NCBI RefSeq assembly: GCF_020509005.1
Contig: NC_063013.1
Span: 1-64,000, forward strand
Direction: 5' to 3'
Source: Fulvia fulva
Lineage: Eukaryota; Ascomycota; Dothideomycetes; Mycosphaerellales; Mycosphaerellaceae
DNA length: 64,000 nt
The notes beneath the pieces were generated by a model that saw only the letters and a program-made list of their open reading frames with translations, ran no database searches and was not told the origin of the DNA. The position numbers and the translations under genes were made by a program. This document shows, in pieces, positions 45,229 to 53,132 of this stretch; positions within the stretch are counted from its first letter, which is position 1; the number at the start of each line of letters is the position of its first letter.

Positions 45229-46431
45229 TCACAAAAGACCAACAAACCGTCAACCACTCGAGTCATCCTCATAGGTGACCACGCCACCGATAGAGGTGTC
45301 AACCTCGACAACCAAGACACTCCATTCCACTTCAGTGAGTGGACTGACATCCCCTTCTCGAACGCCGCTGCCTTCGGTGCCTGGGCAAACGCCAACCCCG
45401 ACACCGCCTACGCTCTCATCAACCGCACCGTCTCCTCTTTCCGCGAGACCGCCCAGCAGGTCGAGCAAGCAAACAACCAAGCAACATACCTTCAAGGTAT
45501 TGTGAACACCTTCCAGAACCTCGCCCCGCACGCCGACGACAACCGCCGCCAGCACTTCTCCAAGAAGGTCAACGACCCAGACGAGTTCGACGGCAACAAG
45601 AGCAAGTTTGAGGCATTTGAGACACAGCTCACCATCAAGCTGTTGGCTAATGCCGACCACTTTCCGCAAGAGAAGGACAAAGTCACGTACGTCTTCTCCC
45701 TCCTTCGGGGAGACGCCGCGGCTCAGGTACAACACTACATCGACAACGCCACGCAGACTATCGGCTGCCCGGACGTCCTCACCTTGATGCAGGACCTCCG
45801 TGCTGCCTTTGGTGATCCAGACCGTAGAGCCACCGCCCAGAACGCCATCCACAACCTCCTCCAGAAGAACAAGAGCTTCGCCGAGTACCTCGCGGCCTTC
45901 AACCGCGACATCGGGTTCACCGGCTACAACGAAGAGACCAAGAAGAGCACTCTCCGCCGTGGTTTGTCAGCAGAGCTTCTTCGAGCCCTCGAGGACAAGG
46001 ACGTCGGTGCTATGAGCTTCCGTGAGCTCGTCGAGACCTGCCAGCGCCTCGACTCCAACATGAAACACACCGCCTCTCTCCTCGCTTCCCGTTCTCAAGG
46101 TCGTCAGCCTCGTGGTCCCGGAAGCCACTTCGCTGCTCCACTAGGCGCCGCCGCTCCTACGGCTCTCCCTCCCGTCTCTGTAGGTGACGCTATGGATCTC
46201 AGCGCTGGTGCCGCCGTCCCTCGAGTCCAGGGCCTCGTCAACGGTAAGCTCACTCCCGAAGAGAAGCTTCGCCGTCGCCAGGCCGGACTCTGCACCTACT
46301 GCGGCGGTCCAGGCCACATCGCAGCCAACTGTCCGCAGCTCGCTGCTCGTGACGCCCGCAACCCGGTTCGCGGCGCTGTCGGCGCTATCGAGCCTGCTCC
46401 TGCTGCTCCCGCTGAGCAGGAAAAAGCCTAG
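45157..46431 (+). CDS. G3 Gag
   Basis: Up to 424 codons for the particle-forming Gag. A capsid-type region covers ~135-300 (with D-E-F-D-G-N-K-S-K-F) and the CCHC knuckle is at 379-392, followed by an Ala/Pro-rich tail. The nearest upstream in-frame stop is 45136-45138, while the first in-frame ATG is at 45787, inside the capsid. The start must therefore be non-AUG or the protein shorter; the TTG given here is only the first candidate. Frame phase and stop (TAG, 46429) set up the shift into pol. Confidence 0.9.
   Translation: MHLHFAPAFSLSPLHLTGQALALTSQKTNKPSTTRVILIGDHATDRGVNLDNQDTPFHFSEWTDIPFSNAAAFGAWANANPDTAYALINRTVSSFRETAQQVEQANNQATYLQGIVNTFQNLAPHADDNRRQHFSKKVNDPDEFDGNKSKFEAFETQLTIKLLANADHFPQEKDKVTYVFSLLRGDAAAQVQHYIDNATQTIGCPDVLTLMQDLRAAFGDPDRRATAQNAIHNLLQKNKSFAEYLAAFNRDIGFTGYNEETKKSTLRRGLSAELLRALEDKDVGAMSFRELVETCQRLDSNMKHTASLLASRSQGRQPRGPGSHFAAPLGAAAPTALPPVSVGDAMDLSAGAAVPRVQGLVNGKLTPEEKLRRRQAGLCTYCGGPGHIAANCPQLAARDARNPVRGAVGAIEPAPAAPAEQEKA
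45229..45239 (+). promoter_or_regulatory. G3 putative self-primer binding site
   Basis: Two bases after the LTR, ACAAAAGAC (45231-45239) is the exact reverse complement of GTCTTTTGT (45121-45129), found 41 bases after the start of the TATA box. No TGG is present for a tRNA 3' end. The pattern matches the Tf1 self-priming mechanism and is shared with G1 and Chromo-2. Confidence 0.6.
46416..46431 (+). other. gag/pol overlap with candidate -1 frameshift site
   Basis: The pol frame opens after TGA at 46413 and the gag frame closes with TAG at 46429, leaving 16 bases (GCAGGAAAAAGCCTAG) for a -1 shift. In the gag phase the heptamer is G GAA AAA. A slip would leave AAA re-paired and GAA on GGA. It resembles but does not equal the canonical X-XXY-YYZ site. 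Confidence 0.5.
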
Positions 46432-46478
46432 GTCTTCCTCATCGACGCGATGAAGACCAAGAACAACGTTTACCGAAA

Positions 46479-49400
46479 GTGAAGAGAGGAAAGAAGTTGA
46501 GGATCAATACAGCACAGCTAGACCTGTACGACGAGACGGGCAAGGACCACGCTTGCAAACCGTTCGTCACGAATGTAAATATCGGCTCAAAGAAACTCTC
46601 TTCTTCCAATCTCACTCTCATGGACACTGGCGCACTAGGCGAGTCTTTTATGGACTATAAACTCGCGACCTCTCTCAACCTCGAACCCCAGGAACTGAAG
46701 TACCCTCGCACCCTTGAACTCTTTGACGGCACGGAGACTACCACTGGTAAGATTACTCATGTTGTACACACGTCAATCACCCTCGGAGGCAAGCGTATGT
46801 CGATCACCAGCTTCCTTACGTCCCTACCGCATCAGAAGTTTATCCTCGGCCTCCCCTGGTTCAGACGACACCGACCTATCATCGACTGGACTTCCCTTAC
46901 TGTCAGCTTCCCTCCAGAAGTTCCTCCGGCACCTCCGCCTTCTCCGCCGCCTCAGCGCGGTCCTGAGTATACCAAGATCTTCCAGGTGAACGCCGCTGCC
47001 TTCACCACTGCTGCTAAGCAGCCCAAAGCTCAAGTCTTCGCCGCCTCTCTCCGCGATATCGACATCGCCCTCGAGAAGCTCGACAAGAAGCGTACACCTA
47101 CCGACCCTGCTACGAAGGTCCCTCCTTGGGCACACCACATCCTCCACGTATTCGATGCTAAAGCCGCAGACGAGCTGCCTCCTCATCGCCCTCACGACCA
47201 CAAGATTGAGCTAGAAGAAGGTGCAGAGACACCGTTCGGACCGTTATATTCCATGTCCCGAGAAGAGCTTATCGTCCTCAAGAGATACCTCGAAGAGAAC
47301 CTAAAGAAGGGGTTCATTCGAGCGAGCCGTTCCAGCGCTGGCAGTCCCGTCATGTTCGTCAAGAAGCCCGGCGGTGGTCTACGCTTCTGCGTAGACTACC
47401 GAGGCTTGAACGCTGTTACAAAGAAGAACCGCTACCCAATACCGTTGATTCAGGAGACGCTCGAGCGCCTCTCTAAGGCCAAGTACTTCACCAAGCTCGA
47501 TGTCATCGCTGCGTTCAACAAGTTACGAATGGCAGAAGGACACGAGTATCTCACAGCCTTCCGTACTCGCTACGGGCTGTTCGAGTCGCTCGTTATGCCC
47601 TTCGGCGTTTGTAACGGGCCTAGTACCTTCCAGAACTTCATTAACGACATCCTTCAGGAGTTCCTCGATCAGTTCTGCACTGCCTACATCGACGACATCC
47701 TAGTCTACAGCGAGACCAAGGAGGAGCACCGCGAGCACGTCTGTAAGGTCCTTCAGAAGCTCGCAGACGCCGGCTTGCAGCTCGACATCGACAAGTGCGA
47801 GTTTGAGAAGACCGAAGTCAAGTTCCTTGGTTTGATCATTACCGCAGACGGCATCAAGATGGACCAAGAGAAGATCGACGCTATCGTCGAATGGGATGCT
47901 CCTACGAACGTCAAAGAGGTCCAGGGTTTCCTAGGCTTTGCCAACTTCTACCGCCGCTTCATCCACGCATTTTCGGGCGTGGTACGCCCTTTGACGAAGC
48001 TCACGCGCAAGGGTGAGAAGTTCGCCTGGACCGACGAATGCCAGGAGGCTTTTGACTTGCTCAAAGCGAAGTTTGTTGAGAACCCGCTTCTACGGCACTT
48101 CGATTTCGAACTGGAGACCCGTGTAGAGACCGACGCATCCGACGGCGTGGTGGGCGGTGTCCTGCTACAACGCCGCTCGCCTGAATCCCCCTGGTTACCT
48201 GTCGCCTTCCTCTCCAAGAAGATGACCGCCACGGAGTGTAACTACGAGATCTACGACAAGGAGCTTCTCGCCATCGTCAAAGCTTTCGAAGAGTGGCGCC
48301 CCGAGCTCGAAGGCTCTGCTATGCCCGTCCAAGTAAGCTCCGACCATAAGAACCTCGTCTACTTTATGAAGAGCAAGCTGCTCAATCGTCGCCAGGCCCG
48401 CTGGAGCGAGTTCCTCTCCCGGTTCAACTTCGTGATCTCGTACACGCCCGGCAAGGCCAACTCGATGGCCGACGCCCTTACCCGCCGCCCTGGTGACTCT
48501 CCAGTTGATCGAAGAGGGGGCCGGCAAATCGCAGGGCAACAAGTCATCAAAGAGCACAACCTCTCTTCCGAGCTTCGAGAGTACCTATCGAATGGCCAGC
48601 CTACGCTCGCCGCTTCCTTTGCTACTCTCGTGCTCGCTCCTGCCTACCTTGACGAGAGTGACGATGAATCCGAGCCTGAAGAATACGCCTCGGACGCTGA
48701 GGACTTGAACGACGATGAAGAGGGCTCAGTAACGACCGACGGCTCATCCGAATCAGACTTTGAGGGGTTTGATAATGAGGAGCAGCCCGAAGGCATCATG
48801 GCACGAGTACGAACAGCGTACGATGCCGACATAGACGCCCAAGAGTTAGTTCAGGCCCTTGAATCTGGCGCGAGGACATTCCCGGGCTTCTCGCTGTCCG
48901 AGTGCGAGCTCCAGGGAGGTGTCGTCTACTTCCGTAAGAAGCTTTACGTACCGCAGCCCGAAGGCTCTAATATCCGAGCTGAGATTCTTCAAATCATCCA
49001 CGACTCCGCCTCTGGGGGTCACCCAGGCGTAGCCAAGACCCACAAGCTCCTCGCTAGGTATTACTGGTGGCCGCATTCCTGGAAGGACGTCCGCCGCTAC
49101 GTGCTGAACTGCGCTGCTTGCCGAAGAGCCAAAGCTAACCGCCACCGTCCCCACGGTCTCTTGCACCCTCTCCCGGCTCCTGATCGTCCGTGGAAGCACA
49201 TCACTATGGACTTTATCACCGATCTTCCTCACGGCAAGACCTTCAGCGGCGTGAAAGCAAAGGCCCTTCTAGTGATCGTGGACCGTCACTCCAAGGACCG
49301 GTACATGATCCCGTGCTGGAGCATGACCGCAAAGGAGACTGCTCGCTTGTTCTACGAATTCGTCTGGCGCTTTCAAGGCCTCCCGGATAGCATCACCTCT

Positions 49401-50855
49401 GACAGAGGCACCCAGTTCATCTCGCACTTCTGGAAGCGTCTGTGTGCTATCCTAGGCATCAAGCATAACCTCTCGACCAGTTTTCAGCCACAGACCGACG
49501 GCCAGACCGAAATTACGAACGCTATCCTCGAGCAGGTCCTTCGTTGCTTCGTCGACTACCACCAGAAGGATTGGCCTCAGCATATCCCTGCGGTGGAGTT
49601 CGCTACTCGTAACTGGGACTCGGAGACTACTGGCTACTCTCCCTTCTATACTACGAGAGGTTACCACCCTCGTACAGGCATGGAACCAGAAGAACCTCTC
49701 CCGCCTACCGAAGACGCAAACGAGCAAGCAGCAGACGAGTTCGCTACTATGCTCTCACAGATCCATGAAGAAGTTCACGACGAGATGGTGTACGCACAAG
49801 CAATCTACGAGGATCAAGCCAATCGTCGTCGCCAGCCAGCTCCCGACTACCAAGTAGGCGATATGGTCTACCTCAACTCCAAGAACATCAAGACAGACCG
49901 CCCCTCCAAGAAGCTGAACTGGAAGAACCTAGGTCCTTTTGAGATCACCGAGCGTATCAGTTCACACGCCTACCGTCTAGCTCTTCCTGCGAACATAAAG
50001 ATCCACGACGTCTTCCATCCCGTACGCCTTCGGCCGTCGGCTGAGGACCCATTCCCGAACCAAAACCAAGACATGCCAGGTCCTCCCGATGAAGTAGAAG
50101 TCGACGAGCCTGTTAACCTACCTTCTGACGACTATGCCGTCCGCAAGATCCGGGGAATCCGCGTAGAGCCCAACGACGTTGAAGGACTACCGCCGATCAA
50201 GTATGAAGTCGAATGGCAAGGTTGCCCTGAGTGGGATACCTCATGGGAACCTATCCAACATATCATCTTCAATCGTCAAGCAATCGAAGAATACCACGCC
50301 CGCGCAGACGGCCCAGAAGTCAACATCGGCAGGCTCTTCGAATCTGAGCTCTTCGACGGGGCTTACCAATGGTGTATCGACCATGACATCAGGCCTAGGC
50401 CTGGTACTGAAGCTGAACATCCTCGATATGTGGAACTACTACGGCTTCGTAGGAACTCAGCTTTGTTCGGGGGGGCTACTGTCATGGTCTCCCCACAGAG
50501 AGTACAGAAGGTGGGGACAGAAGAGCCTCAGAGTGCTCAGAAGTCGTCAAGAAGTGACAGTCCAGCTTGGTGTGTGAGCGCCAAGAATCACATGCCCCGC
50601 AACATTCACTACGGGACCCAGCCCTCCAAATTCACCCCTCTACCAAACCTTGACAGATTCACTTCGGCTCGTGACTGTGTGACTCACGGCACTCCCGCGA
50701 GCACCCGCGACTGCGCTGGACCCTGGAAGAAGCACGTGGAAGACTCGGAACGTAGGGCAGGTTGGAATAAGGTTTTGAACAAAGCTGCTGAGCGCGGCTT
50801 CGCACGGGTTAGCCCTGTTGATGCGGGGACACGCACTCGCGAGGGTCGCGTATAA
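46479..50855 (+). CDS. G3 Pol (protease, RT, RNase H, integrase, chromodomain)
   Basis: 1458 open codons. Domains in order are: protease D-T-G (49-51), RT with F-V-K-K-P-G-G-G-L-R and Y-I-D-D (403-406), RNase H Asp552, integrase zinc module (His841 on) and D911-D975-E1011, L-G-P-F-E-I module, and a chromodomain (~1221-1277; V-E-W-Q-G...T-S-W-E-P) that would direct integration to marked chromatin. The frame is open back to 46416, and GTG 46479 is only a nominal start because entry is probably by frameshift. The last ~125 codons lie in the 3' LTR. Differences from G1 are scattered single substitutions (e.g. R/Q, M/I, E/R), so both copies may be functional. Confidence 0.94.
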   Translation: MKRGKKLRINTAQLDLYDETGKDHACKPFVTNVNIGSKKLSSSNLTLMDTGALGESFMDYKLATSLNLEPQELKYPRTLELFDGTETTTGKITHVVHTSITLGGKRMSITSFLTSLPHQKFILGLPWFRRHRPIIDWTSLTVSFPPEVPPAPPPSPPPQRGPEYTKIFQVNAAAFTTAAKQPKAQVFAASLRDIDIALEKLDKKRTPTDPATKVPPWAHHILHVFDAKAADELPPHRPHDHKIELEEGAETPFGPLYSMSREELIVLKRYLEENLKKGFIRASRSSAGSPVMFVKKPGGGLRFCVDYRGLNAVTKKNRYPIPLIQETLERLSKAKYFTKLDVIAAFNKLRMAEGHEYLTAFRTRYGLFESLVMPFGVCNGPSTFQNFINDILQEFLDQFCTAYIDDILVYSETKEEHREHVCKVLQKLADAGLQLDIDKCEFEKTEVKFLGLIITADGIKMDQEKIDAIVEWDAPTNVKEVQGFLGFANFYRRFIHAFSGVVRPLTKLTRKGEKFAWTDECQEAFDLLKAKFVENPLLRHFDFELETRVETDASDGVVGGVLLQRRSPESPWLPVAFLSKKMTATECNYEIYDKELLAIVKAFEEWRPELEGSAMPVQVSSDHKNLVYFMKSKLLNRRQARWSEFLSRFNFVISYTPGKANSMADALTRRPGDSPVDRRGGRQIAGQQVIKEHNLSSELREYLSNGQPTLAASFATLVLAPAYLDESDDESEPEEYASDAEDLNDDEEGSVTTDGSSESDFEGFDNEEQPEGIMARVRTAYDADIDAQELVQALESGARTFPGFSLSECELQGGVVYFRKKLYVPQPEGSNIRAEILQIIHDSASGGHPGVAKTHKLLARYYWWPHSWKDVRRYVLNCAACRRAKANRHRPHGLLHPLPAPDRPWKHITMDFITDLPHGKTFSGVKAKALLVIVDRHSKDRYMIPCWSMTAKETARLFYEFVWRFQGLPDSITSDRGTQFISHFWKRLCAILGIKHNLSTSFQPQTDGQTEITNAILEQVLRCFVDYHQKDWPQHIPAVEFATRNWDSETTGYSPFYTTRGYHPRTGMEPEEPLPPTEDANEQAADEFATMLSQIHEEVHDEMVYAQAIYEDQANRRRQPAPDYQVGDMVYLNSKNIKTDRPSKKLNWKNLGPFEITERISSHAYRLALPANIKIHDVFHPVRLRPSAEDPFPNQNQDMPGPPDEVEVDEPVNLPSDDYAVRKIRGIRVEPNDVEGLPPIKYEVEWQGCPEWDTSWEPIQHIIFNRQAIEEYHARADGPEVNIGRLFESELFDGAYQWCIDHDIRPRPGTEAEHPRYVELLRLRRNSALFGGATVMVSPQRVQKVGTEEPQSAQKSSRSDSPAWCVSAKNHMPRNIHYGTQPSKFTPLPNLDRFTSARDCVTHGTPASTRDCAGPWKKHVEDSERRAGWNKVLNKAAERGFARVSPVDAGTRTREGRV

Positions 50856-50999
50856 ATATCTGGCCTTCCCCAGGCCTCTCTTGCTTCCTTCGTCTTTTGT
50901 TTTGTGTAGCAATCATACCATACCCTTTTGCATCTGCACTTCGCACCTGCATTCTCGCTTTCACCCTTGCATCTCACAGGCCAGGCTCTCGCCCTGACA
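50480..50999 (+). repeat. G3 3' LTR
   Basis: 520 bases preceded by a G-run polypurine tract (50469-50475). It differs from the 5' LTR at, for example, GAGAGTAC versus GAGTGTAC and ATTCACTAC versus ATTCGCTAC. It encodes the C-terminus of Pol up to 50855. Confidence 0.96.
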
Positions 51000-51334
51000 G
51001 GCTAACCCGTACGAAGCCGCGCTTAGTAGCTTTGCTCAAAACCTTATTCTAACCTGCCCTACGTTCCGAGTCTTCTACGTGCTTCTTCTAGGGTCTAGCG
51101 TAGTCGCGGGTGCTCGCGGGAGTGCCGTGAGTCACATAGTTACGAGCCGAAGTGAATCTGTTAAGGTTTAGTAGAGGGGTGAATTTGGAGGGCTAGGTCC
51201 CGTAGTAAATGTTACGGGGTATATAATTCTTAGCGCTCACACACTAAGCTAGACTGTCACTTCTTGACGACTTCTGAGCACTCTAAGGCTCTTCTGTCCC
51301 TACCTTCTATACACTCTATAGGGAGACTATAACA
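51000..51334 (-). repeat. G4 5' LTR, partial
   Basis: 335 bases matching the distal part of the G4 left LTR, starting at GGCTAACCC directly after the G3 end and finishing CTATAACA before the TSD AAGAG. The first ~185 bases of this LTR are missing. Confidence 0.92.
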
Positions 51335-52127
51335 AAGAGGATAACCTTACTACCTTTACGGCCGTATAGACAAGTACTAAATAGCTAGTATGAAAAGAGG
51401 AGGAGCGTAGGACTCGCTAGGCCGGCGGGAGTAAGGCTAAGACCTAAAGTTTAGCGGAATAGATAGCGAGCTACCTATAGGAGTAGGACTAGAAAAGGAA
51501 ACTCCCTAAGACAATAGGCCCGATAGTACTCCGAGCCTTCTAGAGACATAATTACTAGCTATATAGGGACCTAATAAGGGCCGAAGCAAGTATAGCGATC
51601 TAAATTAGGTCCAAATATATTAGATTAAGGGCCTATCTATTTAGGAGACGTATACTAGATATCTAAAGCCTAGCCTACTAGTATAGCTACCTATCGTAAA
51701 ACCTAGAATATATACTACTACAATGCCCGTAGTAGGCGAGTAGTAGGGGAAATTAGAGGCACTAAGCGGGAAGGAGAGACTATAAGTCAATTATTAGAGA
51801 TAAAGGTAATATTCGCTAAATCTCTTAGTAGATACTATAGTAGGGATACCTCTAGTAGTTTAGCCTCGCTAGCGAGACGGAGGAGTAGATAGATAAGAGG
51901 CAGAAGCTAGGGGGGTTATAGATAGGGTAGTTATTAGGGCAGGCCTATAATACTAGTATACCCTTAATAAGGGAAATCTAAGACGATAACGAGGGGGAAA
52001 AGATAGGCGGGAAGGAGGAGGGGTTTTTACTAATACGGTTTCCCCTCTATATATACGAAAACAAGATAGTATAGCTATATAGGCTAAAGGGCACTATAAT
52101 AGCTTAATGAAATATCTATCTATCTAT

Positions 52128-52260
52128 ATAGGGTGTTTCAAAAGTAGAGTGTATATTATATATGTCTATCTAGAATAGACAAGTGTTGCTCTAAAAGAGG
52201 CTATAGGTGACTAATCAGTCACCTGATTCTTGGCGTACGTGGCCTCAAGTTTTAACTTTA
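52128..52260. repeat. Un-RIPped copy of the 85-base hairpin motif
   Basis: 52171-52255 aligns with 37897-37982; the other copy differs by CpA/TpG->TpA changes. The core GGTGACT-AATC-AGTCACC is a 7-base stem with a 4-base loop. The unit starts just after the LINE-2 tail with AGGGTGTTTCAAAAG, a sequence reminiscent of Tc1/mariner-type termini, but no transposase or second inverted end is seen. Confidence 0.55.
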
Positions 52261-52317
52261 GACAACTTCTCGAGTTTAGTAAAGCCCGGCGAAAAGCGTC
52301 CCGACCCTCAAGTCTAA

Positions 52318-52839
52318 AAGAATAGGGTGGGTCAAGTCTGCGGCGACACGGTGCATGGGATGCGGAACGCCACCGAAGCTGTGCTTTTGACTGTGCAAGC
52401 AGCGGCCACGGTCGGTGCACTGCCTGAGGTGACCGGTGGTAGTGAAGAGCTGCACTGGATACCGGCCGATATTGCTGGGAGAGCGCTGGTGGAACTGCCG
52501 CTGCTAGAAGGGCCAGATAGGCAGAATCCTTTGGTCGTTCACATCTGGAATCCTCGCGCTATGAGACGGAATGCCCAATTCCTGCCTTGGCTCCGGCAGC
52601 ATGGACTGAAGTTTGAGACATTAACGCAGGGCGAGTGGTCTCGGAAGCTGGAGAGTAGTGATTAAAATGTTCAGCGGAATCCACCAGTGAAGCTTATGGG
52701 GTTCTTTCGAGGGAAGTATGGTAGTAAGATGAGAAGATACCCTAAGCTTGACACGTCCAAAGCACGGAGCCTTTTACCTTGTTTGCAGAACGATGTTGAG
52801 ATAGATAGCGAGTTGGTGCGGAAATTCTTGGTGCATTAG
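52318..52839 (+). pseudogene. NRPS-like (adenylation-reductase) C-terminal remnant
   Basis: The frame reads V-G-Q-V-C-G-D-T...H-W-I-P-A-D-I-A-G-R-A and H-I-W-N-P-R (52327-52662), the C-terminal end of the thioester-reductase (NAD-binding 4) domain of fungal NRPS-like enzymes, which activate and reduce carboxylic acids. After TAA at 52663-52665 the same frame continues with N-P-P-V-K-L-M-G-F-F-R-G-K-Y-G and D-T-S-K-A-R to a second stop at 52837-52839, the expected family C-terminus. So the first stop is a nonsense mutation. Upstream is a stop (52315) and then unrelated repeat sequence, so the adenylation and carrier domains are gone. Family call is from remembered motif patterns. Confidence 0.72.
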
Positions 52840-53132
52840 AACGAGGTTTAGAGCACGAGGTCAGCTTAGACATACAAACATTTCGTGTCTAGGGTTGAGG
52901 ATGCTTACATCGGACCAGAGTGGTGTTTCTCGACCTTTGATATCTCCTGTCATCTCTGATTCGTCATTAGCTATCAAATGACTTCAAGCACGATTGACCA
53001 GACTTCACATCTACTTGGTTCAATCGAAGCTGATCATATGGTCTGCTTGCAGTAAGCTGTTCATTACACTAGTTATGCTTATGTACATTTTACATTCGTG
53101 ATGCGTCCTGTGGGTCCCGGAAAGCCTGCTGA
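52840..53132. other. Intergenic, 3' flank of cutinase gene
   Basis: No coding pattern or repeat recognised. Normal CpA/TpG content. Confidence 0.5.

Larger units (their letters stand above)
44709..50999 (+). mobile_element. G3: intact Tf1/sushi-type chromovirus
   Basis: 6291 bases with 520-base LTRs (44709-45228 and 50480-50999) that differ at very few positions. Gag and pol frames are open and there is no RIP. It lies inverted relative to G1, 7.6 kb away. Flanks show no target duplication: AGTGC on the left, GGCTA on the right. Confidence 0.97.
39026..51334 (-). mobile_element. G4: RIPped chromovirus, same family as G1/G3, split by G3
   Basis: The left LTR is 39026-39545 (520 bases); the right LTR survives only as 51000-51334. 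TSD AAGAG flanks it (39021-39025 and 51335-51339). The minus-strand body 39546-44708 is colinear with G1 but RIPped. About 270 bases (leader plus the start of the 5' LTR) are missing where G3 sits. Confidence 0.94.
38246..52127 (+). mobile_element. LINE-2: 5'-truncated RIPped LINE, split by G4
   Basis: The two parts are 38246-39025 and 51335-52127. The first reads from G-F-V-D-D-I-N (~38320-38345) through the RT thumb and maturase-like region (W codons now TAG). The second continues to the C-terminal pattern L-R-A-Y-L-F-R-R-R...I-L-L-Q-C-P typical of fungal LINEs (~51620-51735). It ends with (CTAT)n near 52110-52127. The interruption carries a perfect 5-base TSD, AAGAG. RIP ends exactly where this element ends. 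Confidence 0.82.

Noticed and set aside
52080..52127. CTAT microsatellite
   Set aside because: Only three to four units; it is the usual short tail of the LINE.
3942..52127. Giant cargo transposon (Starship-like) or other host-gene cargo
   Set aside because: No tyrosine-recombinase captain or cargo genes are seen; all stretches resolve into LTR elements and LINEs.
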